Origin: an uncultured Oscillibacter sp. | GTDB lineage: Bacteria > Bacillota > Clostridia > Oscillospirales > Oscillospiraceae | Length of the DNA: 17,255 nucleotides | Reading direction: 5' to 3' | Assembly (NCBI GenBank): GCA_910585385.1 | Contig: CAJUDV010000043.1 | Coordinates: 1 to 17,255 of the forward strand | Shown: in pieces, positions 7,869 through 14,186 of the stretch | How the letters are laid out: each line of letters opens with the position of its first letter | Numbering within the stretch: the first letter of the stretch is position 1 | Notes under the pieces: generated by a model | Databases searched by the model: none | What the model saw: only the letters and a program-made list of their open reading frames with translations | Told to the model about the DNA's origin: nothing | Translations under genes and position numbers: made by a program

Positions 7869-8216
7869 CTATAAGATCAAAAGCAGTCCCAATGCCACCA
7901 GCAGCTCCTCATCCGCCTCCTCCCGGGAGAGAAAGAACAGCAGCCCCAGGAGCAGCAGATCCCCGGTGTCCACATGGTTCAGGTGAAATTGGTCCAGGAT
8001 TTGCCGGAGAAAGCCGCTCAATCCGTCGGCGGTCTGCCGCGGTGGAGGCCGCCCGGAGCCTGACTGCGGAGGCGGTTCCTGTTTTGGCGGCGGGGGAGGG
8101 GCCGGACCGCCGGAGGGAGGGGGAGAGGGACCCGGAGGCGGCGGTGGGGCGTGGGGTTCCTCCTCCGGCATCCGGGTGTAGGTTCCGTTGTCGTTGCGGA
8201 TATAGCGGTTATACAT
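7869..8216 (-). CDS. Small Pro-rich protein with a Leu-rich C-terminus, unknown function
   Basis: The 115-residue product has three parts: a start MYNRYIRNDNGTYTRMPEEE, a linker at 21-59 that is mostly Pro, Gly and Ser with polyproline runs of four to five, and a C-terminal half ending in a very Leu-rich stretch (86-115) with an acidic SREEADEE break between two hydrophobic blocks. I do not recognise a named family; similar Leu/acidic tails occur in small hypothetical proteins of Clostridia, some linked to sporulation (recollection, weak). The ATG at 8216 has AAGGA before it and starts three bases after the stop of the next gene upstream, so the genes are an operon. Polyproline runs would need EF-P for efficient translation. 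Confidence 0.7.
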   Translation of the reverse strand: MYNRYIRNDNGTYTRMPEEEPHAPPPPPGPSPPPSGGPAPPPPPKQEPPPQSGSGRPPPRQTADGLSGFLRQILDQFHLNHVDTGDLLLLGLLFFLSREEADEELLVALGLLLIL

Positions 8217-8219
8217 TCC

Positions 8220-8624
8220 TTACCCCTCCCATCCGGACAGGAACTTCTTTCCCAGGTGGAACAGCCGGGCCAGCTGAAGGGCCCGCTCCACTTTATCCTG
8301 TTTTTCCTCTTTTAAATAGGGCCGCAGGGCATAGAGCAGCTGACGGGCGTTGCTGTCCCGCTGGCCGCCCAGTTCCTGGACCAGGGGCAAGAGCCGGGTG
8401 AGGAGCTTGGGGTCCATCCCTCCGGCCAGGGAGGACAGAGAGGAGAACAGATCCCCTCCGCCCCCCGGAGAGGGTGGGGGCGGAGGTGCTGAAGACGGCT
8501 GTGGGGGAGGAGGAGATTCCGTCCCCGGTCCGGGCCCGGAGAGGGACTGGGCCAGCTGCATGATCTGGGACATGGCGTCCGGATTGGACAGGATACTGTT
8601 GAGCTTGTCGTCAAATTCCGCCAT
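8220..8624 (-). CDS. Small Pro-rich helical protein, unknown function
   Basis: The product is 134 residues. An N-terminal helix MAEFDDKLNSILSNPDAMSQ leads to a Pro/Gly/Ser linker (about 30-57) and then a helical domain with KLLTRLLPLVQEL and a basic-acidic KEEKQDKVERALQLARLF. It is predicted cytosolic; no membrane segment is clear. The ATG at 8624 is preferred over a GTG at 8633 because AAAGGGG lies eight bases before it, while the GTG would sit on the SD. The N-terminal SNPxxM motif recurs in the gene just upstream (8646-8903). Function unknown; members of this group are seen as conserved hypothetical proteins in Clostridia. Confidence 0.75.
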   Translation of the reverse strand: MAEFDDKLNSILSNPDAMSQIMQLAQSLSGPGPGTESPPPPQPSSAPPPPPSPGGGGDLFSSLSSLAGGMDPKLLTRLLPLVQELGGQRDSNARQLLYALRPYLKEEKQDKVERALQLARLFHLGKKFLSGWEG

Positions 8625-8645
8625 ATCCTCCACCCCTTTACTGGA

Positions 8646-8903
8646 TTACTTCTGGACCGCCTTATTGATCCGTTCCACCAGGTCGGCCCCACCGGGGCTT
8701 TGCATCACCTGGTTTACCATCTTTACCATCTCCTCGGGCCGCCCCCTGGCGGCGGACTGGACAGCCCGCTGCAAAGCGGCGCCCTGGTCTCCCTGGGTCA
8801 GCATCTGCATCAAGGCCTGCCCGTCCCGGGACTGCATCAGCGAGCGCAACATGGCGGGGTTGCTTTTCAGCTGGTTTACCAGCCGGGTGGTTTTGTCATC
8901 CAT
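8646..8903 (-). CDS. Small helical protein, unknown function, first gene of the cluster
   Basis: The 85-residue, wholly helical and soluble-looking protein starts MDDKTTRLVNQLKSNPAML. Met and Gln are unusually common (LMQSRDGQALMQMLTQ; MVKMVNQVMQ). The frame is open to 8984, but that extension would run through a terminator hairpin, and ATG 8903 has a well-placed GGAGG, so 8903 is the start. The SNP motif at residues 14-16 matches that at 13-15 of the next gene's product. It leads an operon of three small proteins (stop to next start: 21 bp). No function can be assigned. Confidence 0.75.
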   Translation of the reverse strand: MDDKTTRLVNQLKSNPAMLRSLMQSRDGQALMQMLTQGDQGAALQRAVQSAARGRPEEMVKMVNQVMQSPGGADLVERINKAVQK

Positions 8904-8934
8904 AAACGCATCCTCCAAACGGTGGTTTTTATCC

Positions 8935-8964
8935 AGTATATGAGGGAGGGCGCGAAAATGTGCC
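8935..8964 (-). promoter_or_regulatory. Possible sporulation (sigma-E-like) promoter of the small-protein operon
   Basis: On the minus strand CATATACT (8942-8935) fits the sigma-E/sigma-K type -10 CATAnnnT. GGCACATT (8964-8957) lies 14 bp upstream and agrees with the B. subtilis sigma-E -35 GTCATATT at six of eight positions. The -35 overlaps the nth terminator stem. No sigma-A promoter is obvious in the gap. The fit is suggestive only. Confidence 0.3.
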
Positions 8965-8982
8965 TGCGGAATCCGCAGGCAC
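8955..8982 (-). terminator. Rho-independent terminator after nth
   Basis: GTGCCTGCGG (8960-8969) and CCGCAGGCAC (8973-8982) form a perfect 10-bp stem with a three-base loop. On the minus strand it is followed by ATTTTC. It lies 23 bp after the nth stop and separates nth from the small-protein operon. Confidence 0.8.
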
Positions 8983-9005
8983 ACCGTGAATATCTTGGGA
9001 TGTAT

Positions 9006-9644
9006 TTACTTTTGGGTCTTGGCTGTGTCGCAGTCCTTTGCCAGAGGACAGCCCTGGCACTTGGGAGACCGGGCGGTACAGGTGTCCCGGCCGAAGAGCA
9101 CCATCCGGTGGCAGAAATTGTTGGACTCCACGGGAGGGATGGACTGCCGCAGCTGCTTTTCCACCTGGAGGGGGTCCTTGGAGCCGTCGGTGATCCCCAG
9201 CCGCCCGGTGATCCGGATACAGTGGGTGTCGCAGACGTAGCCCTCCTGGCCGAAGATGTCCCCCAAAATCAGGTTGGCGGTCTTGCGGCCCACGCCGGGG
9301 AGGCTGGTGAGCTCCTCCATGGTGTCGGGGACCTTGCCGCCGAAGTCGTCGATGAGCCGCCGGGCGCAGCCCACAATATCCCGGGCCTTGCCGTTGAAGA
9401 ACCCGCAGGAGCGGATGTACTCGCCCACCTCCGCGGGGTCAGCCTCCGCGAAGCTCTCCAGGGTGGGGAAGCGGGCATACAGGGCGGGGGTCACCTGGTT
9501 GACCCGCGCGTCGGTACACTGGGCGGAGAGCCGCACGGCGAACAGCAGCTCGTAGTCCTTCTCATATTGCAGGGAGCACAGGGCGTCAGGGTAGATGCCC
9601 TTCAAAGTTTCAATAATGCGGTTCACCGCGGCTTTGGATTTCAT
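9006..9644 (-). CDS. nth: Endonuclease III (DNA glycosylase/AP lyase)
   Basis: The 212-residue enzyme removes oxidised pyrimidines in base excision repair. The helix-hairpin-helix LPGVGRKTANLILG (115-128) carries the catalytic Lys121, and the catalytic Asp139 lies in YVCDTHCIRITGRLG (137-150). The C-terminal 4Fe-4S motif is intact as C-x6-C-x2-C-x5-C at 189, 196, 199 and 205. Length is that of the family (about 210). Of three possible starts (9674, 9650, 9644), ATG 9644 is chosen because GAGG lies eight bases before it; the ATG at 9650 abuts the SD. It is transcribed alone, from its own promoter to its own terminator. Confidence 0.95.
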   Translation of the reverse strand: MKSKAAVNRIIETLKGIYPDALCSLQYEKDYELLFAVRLSAQCTDARVNQVTPALYARFPTLESFAEADPAEVGEYIRSCGFFNGKARDIVGCARRLIDDFGGKVPDTMEELTSLPGVGRKTANLILGDIFGQEGYVCDTHCIRITGRLGITDGSKDPLQVEKQLRQSIPPVESNNFCHRMVLFGRDTCTARSPKCQGCPLAKDCDTAKTQK

Positions 9645-9664
9645 ACTCATCACCTCACGATGAC

Positions 9665-9693
9665 AGGATACCACAAAATCCGACGGTTGGCGA
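9665..9693 (-). promoter_or_regulatory. Probable nth promoter (extended -10)
   Basis: On the minus strand TCGCCA (9693-9688) is followed by 17 bp and TATCCT (9670-9665), preceded by TGG as an extended -10. Both boxes are 4/6 matches or better, so this is plausible but not strong. Confidence 0.5.
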
Positions 9694-9762
9694 GGAATTT
9701 TTTGAATTTTTTCACGCCAGATTGAAAGTCTGTGAAAAGGGGTGGAATCTGACTGGCCGATG

Positions 9763-9771
9763 TGGTATAAT
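9763..9771 (+). promoter_or_regulatory. Extended -10 promoter upstream of the small membrane protein and rarA
   Basis: TGGTATAAT (9763-9771) is a perfect extended -10. The -35 position (about 9743-9748, TGGAAT) is poor, which is typical of extended -10 promoters. Transcription should start near 9778, about 25 nt before the first ATG. Confidence 0.7.
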
Positions 9772-9802
9772 TCTCTATCACAGTCTATCGAGGAGGATGT
9801 GC

Positions 9803-10027
9803 ATGAACAAAAAGATGATTTGCGGAATCCTGTTGACCGTTTTGGGGTTGATATATTCAGTAATCTGCTTTGTTTACACCCTCATGCATCCATGTGTCTA
9901 CAACGGAATTGGCGGACTAATGGGGGCGTTCCTTGGAGCGGATACGCTGGTTCCATTTATTATTTCGACGGTTGTCATGTGTGCAGGCCTTTTGCTCTGC
10001 TTTATCGAAGCGTACCGGAAGCATTGA
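9803..10027 (+). CDS. Small two-helix membrane protein, unknown function
   Basis: The 74-residue product has two hydrophobic segments, about 5-25 (ICGILLTVLGLIYSVICFVY) and 48-69 (LVPFIISTVVMCAGLLLCFI), joined by a Gly-rich loop, with a short basic tail EAYRKH. The ATG at 9803 has GAGGAGG well placed before it and a clear extended -10 promoter, so it is real despite its size. It is 27 bp upstream of rarA and probably co-transcribed. Its base composition is more AT-rich than the neighbouring genes, which may mean recent acquisition or only the cost of coding membrane residues. No family recognised. Confidence 0.75.
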   Translation: MNKKMICGILLTVLGLIYSVICFVYTLMHPCVYNGIGGLMGAFLGADTLVPFIISTVVMCAGLLLCFIEAYRKH

Positions 10028-10054
10028 TTTCCAGGACAGGAGGGAGGGTTTCCT

Positions 10055-11323
10055 ATGCAGCGTCCCCTGGCGGATGAGATCCGCCCCCAGACACTGGACC
10101 AGGTGGTGGGTCAGCGACACATCCTGGCCCCCGGCGCGGTGCTCCGCCGCCTCATTGAAAGCGGAACCGACGCCAACATGGTCTTCTACGGTCCATCCGG
10201 CACCGGCAAGACCACCATCGCCAATATCATCGCGGAGCGGACGCGGAAAACCCTGTACCGCCTCAATGCCACCACGGCGTCCCTCCAGGACATTAAGGAC
10301 ATCATCAGCGACGTGGGGACTCTGCTGGCTCCCGGCGGCGTGCTGCTGTATCTGGACGAGATCCAGTACTTCAATAAAAAACAGCAGCAAAGCCTGCTGG
10401 AGTTCATGGAGAACGGCAAGCTGACCCTGATTGCCTCCACCACGGAGAATCCCTATTTCTACGTGTACAGCGCCCTGCTTAGCCGCAGCACGGTGTTTGA
10501 GTTCAAATCCGTCTCCCCGGCGGAGGCGGAACCCGCCATTCTGCGGGCGCTGGAGATTGAAAGAGAGCGCAGTCCCCTGCCGCTTGACTGGGAGGAGGGG
10601 GTCCCTCTTCACATCGCCACCGCCTGCGGCGGCGACGTAAGGAAGGCTGTCAACGCTGTGGAGCTCCTGTGCCAGGCGGCGGTGCCGGAGAGGGGGAACC
10701 TCCGTCTGACGCTGGCGGACGCCGCCCAGGTCTCCCAGCGCAGCGCCATGCGCTACGACAAGGGAGGCGATGCCATGTACGACATCGCCTCCGCCCTGAT
10801 GAAGTCCCTCCGGGGCAGCGACCCTGATGCGGCGCTCCACTACCTGGCCCGTTTCCTGGAGGCCGGGGACCTGGTGACCCCTTGCCGGCGTCTGCTGTGC
10901 TCCGCCAGCGAGGATGTCGGGATGGCGTATCCCCAGGCTGTTGCCATCGTCAAGGCCTGTGTAGACACTGCCATGCAGCTGGGGCTCCCTGAGGCCCAGC
11001 TGCCCCTGGCCCAGGCAGCGGTGCTGCTGGCCACGGCCCCAAAGTCCAACAGTGTGATCGAGGGCATCGGCAGGGCCTGGGCGGATGTAAAAGCGGGCCG
11101 CACCGGGGACGTGCCCCGGCAGCTCCAAAACGTACACGCCGACACCACCGGCTTCGACAACCAACAGCACTACCTGTATCCCCACAATTTCATCGGCCAT
11201 TGGGTGGACCAGCAGTACCTGCCGGATGCGCTCAAGGGAGTGGAATACTACAAATTTGGGGACAACAAGACGGAGCAGGCGGCAAAGGCCTATTGGGAAA
11301 AGCTCAAGGGGAAGGGGATGTGA
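10055..11323 (+). CDS. rarA: Replication-associated recombination protein A (RarA/MgsA), AAA+ ATPase
   Basis: The 422-residue protein is the bacterial RarA/MgsA (YrvN in B. subtilis, related to eukaryotic WRNIP1), which acts at stalled replication forks. It starts RPLADEIRPQTLDQVVGQ, has Walker A GPSGTGKT (46-53), Walker B LLYLDE (97-102) and a sensor-1 ASTTENP. The C-terminal half holds the helical and tetramerisation regions typical of the family, ending near NFIGHWVDQQYLPD. The SD is GGAGGGAGGG. Its last 20 bases overlap the end of the convergent S1-domain gene. In B. subtilis rarA lies next to tcdA (yrvM); here tcdA is 2 kb away, a loosely kept neighbourhood. Confidence 0.95.
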   Translation: MQRPLADEIRPQTLDQVVGQRHILAPGAVLRRLIESGTDANMVFYGPSGTGKTTIANIIAERTRKTLYRLNATTASLQDIKDIISDVGTLLAPGGVLLYLDEIQYFNKKQQQSLLEFMENGKLTLIASTTENPYFYVYSALLSRSTVFEFKSVSPAEAEPAILRALEIERERSPLPLDWEEGVPLHIATACGGDVRKAVNAVELLCQAAVPERGNLRLTLADAAQVSQRSAMRYDKGGDAMYDIASALMKSLRGSDPDAALHYLARFLEAGDLVTPCRRLLCSASEDVGMAYPQAVAIVKACVDTAMQLGLPEAQLPLAQAAVLLATAPKSNSVIEGIGRAWADVKAGRTGDVPRQLQNVHADTTGFDNQQHYLYPHNFIGHWVDQQYLPDALKGVEYYKFGDNKTEQAAKAYWEKLKGKGM

Positions 11324-12239
11324 ACACCGTTTCCACCGGTTCTCTCTCATACCCAGGTGGGGAGTAGGTCCAGCGGTCCAGTTTTCCGTCGGTGATCTGG
11401 TACCGCAGAGGCTCCGGTTCCTCTGGGGACGGAAGCTTCTCAATGACCTGGAGCTTGATCTTCATCCGCTCCGGCCGGATGCTCTTGATGTACACGGACA
11501 CGCCGTCTCCGGGGGTCAAATTCTCCCGGCTGTCTGCCAGACCGGAGAGGTTGGGGGCCAGCTCCACAAAGCTGCCGTAGTCTTTTACACTGCGGACGGT
11601 GCCCCGCACCGTCTCTCCCGGGGCGAAACGGCTGGCGTTCTCCATCCAGGTGCCCAGCAGTTCCCGCATGGTCATGGTGATCCGGCGGTGTTCCCGATCG
11701 AAAGACCGCACCGCCGCCAGAATTTTCTGTCCCTCCTGCAGCCGTGCGCCGGGATGGCCGATGCGGGAGACGGACATCAGCTCGATGGGCAGCATGGCGA
11801 CAATGCCGCAGCCGATGTCCACAAAGGCCCCATAGGGTTCCAGCCGGGTCACCCGGCAGCTGAGGACCATTCCCGGCTCCAGATGCTCCATGAACCACGC
11901 CATGGCGGCTTCCTGGGCGGCCCGGCGGCTGAGGACGGCCTCCGGTGCGCCCTTTTTGTCGGCTTGGAGACGCAGGACTTTGAAGCAGGCCGGCTTGCCC
12001 ACGCGGGAGAGAACGGCAATGTCCCTGCCGGCCCCGTTGATCCAGGGGGCGATGGCCTCCGGCCGTGAGATTTGGCCCGGAATTCCGTCCAGGTCCAGAT
12101 GCAGAGTATGCCCGGCATCGCATCTCTGGACAGTGGCCTCTAAAATCGTACTCCGCTCCATGGCCTCCCGCAGGTCGGGAAGGGTGAGGCGGACGGGTGG
12201 GCGAAGGCCCTCTGGGAGGAACAGATTATTTTCCGGCAT
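11304..12239 (-). CDS. S1-domain RNA-binding protein (ribosomal protein S1-like)
   Basis: The 311-residue protein has three S1-type beta-barrel repeats. The first (about 30-107) is degenerate, the second (121-192; PGMVLSCRVTRLEPYGAFVDIG) and the third (207-265; PGETVRGTVRSVKDYGSFVEL) are clear, each with the G-x-V-x10-GxFV core. A Pro/Glu-rich tail of about 40 residues ends it. It is much shorter than six-repeat S1 of Gram-negatives and resembles the S1 homologues of Firmicutes, which are probably RNA-binding rather than core ribosomal. ATG 12239 has AGGA upstream. The stop lies inside the rarA 3' end. A CATATACTG motif at 12296-12288 on its strand may be part of its promoter. Confidence 0.88.
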   Translation of the reverse strand: MPENNLFLPEGLRPPVRLTLPDLREAMERSTILEATVQRCDAGHTLHLDLDGIPGQISRPEAIAPWINGAGRDIAVLSRVGKPACFKVLRLQADKKGAPEAVLSRRAAQEAAMAWFMEHLEPGMVLSCRVTRLEPYGAFVDIGCGIVAMLPIELMSVSRIGHPGARLQEGQKILAAVRSFDREHRRITMTMRELLGTWMENASRFAPGETVRGTVRSVKDYGSFVELAPNLSGLADSRENLTPGDGVSVYIKSIRPERMKIKLQVIEKLPSPEEPEPLRYQITDGKLDRWTYSPPGYEREPVETVFTSPSP

Positions 12240-12321
12240 ATTGATCGCATCCTATCTGCCGCCAGGCGCGGCGTTTTTGAATTAAGACAGTATATGCGAA
12301 AGCGATGACAGGAGGAACTCT

Positions 12322-12513
12322 ATGGATTTGCGTCTGCATGACAAAGTGGAGCTGAAAAAACCACATCCCTGCGGGAGCACCCAGTGGGAGATCCTGCGGG
12401 TTGGCATGGACATCAAGCTGAAATGCCTGGGCTGTGGACATGAGCTGATGGTGCCCCGATCCAAGGCGGAGAAGAGCATCCGAAAAATCATGAGGGAAGG
12501 GGAGAGAACATGA
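12322..12513 (+). CDS. DUF951 family protein
   Basis: This 63-residue protein has the DUF951 (YyzM-like) pattern: KKPHPCGSTQWEILRVGMDIKLKCLGCGHEL in two pieces, with Cys at 17, 34 and 37 and a conserved W-x-I-x-R-x-G-x-D. The cysteines could hold a metal, but this is not shown. Function is unknown; family genes often lie near chromosome partitioning or translation genes in Firmicutes. The SD GGAGGAAC is well placed. The stop overlaps the next ATG by four bases (ATGA), so the following peptide is translated with it. It is divergent from the S1-domain gene; I see no convincing sigma-A promoter in the 82-bp gap. Confidence 0.9.
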   Translation: MDLRLHDKVELKKPHPCGSTQWEILRVGMDIKLKCLGCGHELMVPRSKAEKSIRKIMREGERT

Positions 12514-12605
12514 GAGGAAAGATGAAGCGCGTAATGGCGCTGGCGCTGGTGGCGGTGCTGCTGCTGGCGCTGGTAGCCTCGGCGCTGATGCCCTTTGTGC
12601 GCTGA
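12510..12605 (+). CDS. 31-residue single-pass membrane peptide
   Basis: The ORF starts MRGKMKRVMALALV and continues as one hydrophobic helix of Ala, Leu and Val, ending LMPFVR. It is too short for most gene callers, but it has a GGGGAGAG SD, overlaps the DUF951 stop as ATGA and is followed 17 bp later by a strong terminator, so it lies inside a defined transcript. Basic N-terminus and length resemble Prli42/DUF4044-type mini-proteins of Firmicutes; this is resemblance, not identification. Confidence 0.65.
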   Translation: MRGKMKRVMALALVAVLLLALVASALMPFVR

Positions 12606-12621
12606 CATATGCCGCCATAGA

Positions 12622-12649
12622 AAAAAGAGCCGCGAAAGCAGCTCTTTTT
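12622..12649. terminator. Bidirectional Rho-independent terminator
   Basis: AAAAAGAGC (12622-12630) pairs with GCTCTTTTT (12641-12649); the inner bases make a GC-GAAA-GC mini-stem with a GNRA loop. Both strands end in a T-run, so it can stop the DUF951 transcript (plus) and the DUF554 transcript (minus), which meet here. Confidence 0.92.
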
Positions 12650-12662
12650 CATATCTTATTTT

Positions 12663-13397
12663 TTACATAAATGTACACAGCAGGATTGGCAGAAAGATGG
12701 CGGGTACCAGATTCATCACCTTGATCTTGGTCAAATTCAGCATGTTCAGGGCCAGCGCCACGATCAGCAGGGACCCCACGCAGGTCATCTCGGCGATAAC
12801 CGCGTCTCCCAGCAAGGGGGAGAGAACGGAGGCCAGCAGGGAGATGCTGCCCTGGTACAGGAACAGCGCCACGGCGGAGAAGGCCACGCCGATTCCAAGG
12901 GAAGAGGCGAAGACGATGGCACTGATACCGTCCAGCAGGGATTTGGCCTGGAGCGTCTCATAGTTTCCCGTAAGGCCGTTTTCCAGCGCCCCCACAATGG
13001 CCATGGCTCCCACGCAGAAGAGGAGGCTGGCGGTGACAAAGCCCTCGGACACAGTGGCGCCTCCCTCGCCCCGAGTCAGGCGGGCTGTTTTTTTCTGCAC
13101 CCAGTCGCCCAGGGACCGCATCCGCCGGTCCAGGTTCAAAAGCTCACCCACGATGGCGCCCGCCACCATGGAGAGGATGGCCGCCAGGGTGTTGTTTCCC
13201 TTTAAAGCGCCGCTGATGCCGATGTAGAGGACGCACAGGGCCACGCCGTTCATAATGATGCTCTGAAGCCGCTGGCCCAAGGCGGCGCTTCCGGTGGGCA
13301 GCCTGGAGGAAAAGCGGGCGGCCAGCCATTTCAGCAGCAGTCCCGCCGCGGAGCCGGCCAGAACTGCCAAGGCGTTGATGATGGTACCTGTCAGCAT
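12663..13397 (-). CDS. DUF554 family membrane protein
   Basis: The 244-residue protein is polytopic with about six to seven hydrophobic segments. Its start MLTGTIINALAVLAGSAAGLLL, the IMNGVALCVLYIG-ISGALKGN region and the ETLQAKSLLDGISAIVFASSLGIGV stretch are characteristic of DUF554, a family of unknown role and possible transport function. The frame is open far upstream, but that part is in the tcdA shadow; the family start is ATG 13397, which overlaps the tcdA stop by seven bases. An AGAGAGAG purine run serves as SD. It is last in its operon and ends at the bidirectional terminator. Confidence 0.9.
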   Translation of the reverse strand: MLTGTIINALAVLAGSAAGLLLKWLAARFSSRLPTGSAALGQRLQSIIMNGVALCVLYIGISGALKGNNTLAAILSMVAGAIVGELLNLDRRMRSLGDWVQKKTARLTRGEGGATVSEGFVTASLLFCVGAMAIVGALENGLTGNYETLQAKSLLDGISAIVFASSLGIGVAFSAVALFLYQGSISLLASVLSPLLGDAVIAEMTCVGSLLIVALALNMLNLTKIKVMNLVPAIFLPILLCTFM

Positions 13398-14128
13398 ATG
13401 GGGTCTCTCTCTTTCTGTTCCAAAATGTCCCGCACCACTATGCTGCCCAGCAGCAGTCCCGCCGCGGCGGGGAGCCAGGGATTGCTGGCAGGGACGCTGC
13501 GCCGTCCCGGCGGGGGGGCTTCCAGCTGCTGGGAGGGGGCGGCCTGCTCCGGGCTGAACACCACCTTCTGGTGGAGGATGCCCCGGTTTCGCAGCTCTTT
13601 CCGCATCACTCGGGCCAAAGGACAGCCGTAGGTCTCGGATATATCCGCCATCCGCAGCAACGTGGGGTCCAGCTTGTTGCCGGTGCCCAGGGCCATGACC
13701 AGAGGAATATTCAGCCGTCGGGCGGTCTCCGCCAGGTCCAGCTTGCAGCTTACCAGGTCGATGGCGTCCACGATGTAGTCGTACCGGCATCCAGCGGGGA
13801 AGAAGAATTCCCGGTGGCCGGCGTCGTAGAGGCCGTGGATGGGGTGGAGAACCGCGTCCGGATGGATGTCCCGGATGCGGGCGGCCGCGGCCTCCGCCTT
13901 TGGCTGGCCCACGGTGGACCACAGCGCCTCCAGCTGACGGTTCAGATTGGTGACGGAGACGGTGTCGCTGTCCACCAGCGTCAGCTCCCCGATGCCGGAA
14001 CGGGCCAGGCACTCGGCGGCGTAGCTGCCAACCCCTCCCAGACCGAAGACAATAACGTGGGCGGCGGAGAGCCTCCGCTGCCCCTTGCGGCCCCAGAGCA
14101 TCTCATTGCGCAAAAACTGTTCCCGCAT
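13391..14128 (-). CDS. tcdA: tRNA threonylcarbamoyladenosine dehydratase (TcdA/CsdL, YrvM)
   Basis: This 245-residue E1-like ThiF-family enzyme uses ATP to cyclise t6A to ct6A at tRNA position 37. The Rossmann motif FGLGGVGSYAAE (28-39), LVDSDTVSVTNLNRQ (51-65), TVGQPKAEA and VDAIDLVSCKLDL (120-132) match TcdA. A C-terminal hydrophobic stretch (about 218-238) is also normal in this family and may tie it to the membrane. ATG 14128 has a perfect GGAGG five bases ahead; the TTG at 14140 lies upstream of that SD and is rejected. It overlaps DUF554 by seven bases. No promoter is seen between it and the foldase gene, so it may depend on read-through of the hairpin at 14144-14172. Confidence 0.92.
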   Translation of the reverse strand: MREQFLRNEMLWGRKGQRRLSAAHVIVFGLGGVGSYAAECLARSGIGELTLVDSDTVSVTNLNRQLEALWSTVGQPKAEAAAARIRDIHPDAVLHPIHGLYDAGHREFFFPAGCRYDYIVDAIDLVSCKLDLAETARRLNIPLVMALGTGNKLDPTLLRMADISETYGCPLARVMRKELRNRGILHQKVVFSPEQAAPSQQLEAPPPGRRSVPASNPWLPAAAGLLLGSIVVRDILEQKERDPIC

Positions 14129-14143
14129 AAAAACCTCCAAAGG

Positions 14144-14172
14144 AAAGGGGACGGCACGCAGCCGTCCCCTTT
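14144..14172 (-). terminator. Hairpin between the foldase gene and tcdA
   Basis: AAAGGGGACGGC (14144-14155) and GCCGTCCCCTTT (14161-14172) form a perfect 12-bp stem with a 5-nt loop. On the minus strand it is 14 bp after the foldase stop and is followed by CCTTTGG rather than a long T-run, so termination may be partial. The SD of tcdA begins within ten bases of the stem. Confidence 0.75.
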
Positions 14173-14186
14173 GGTAGTTGCCGAAA

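Noticed and set aside
8904..8984. N-terminal extension of the 85-residue small protein
   Set aside because: It reads through the nth terminator hairpin; ATG 8903 has the good SD.
9714..9760. Imperfect GCCAGATT ... AATCTGACTGGC inverted repeat upstream of the 9763 promoter
   Set aside because: The arms need an insertion to pair and the spacing is loose; not strong enough to call an operator.
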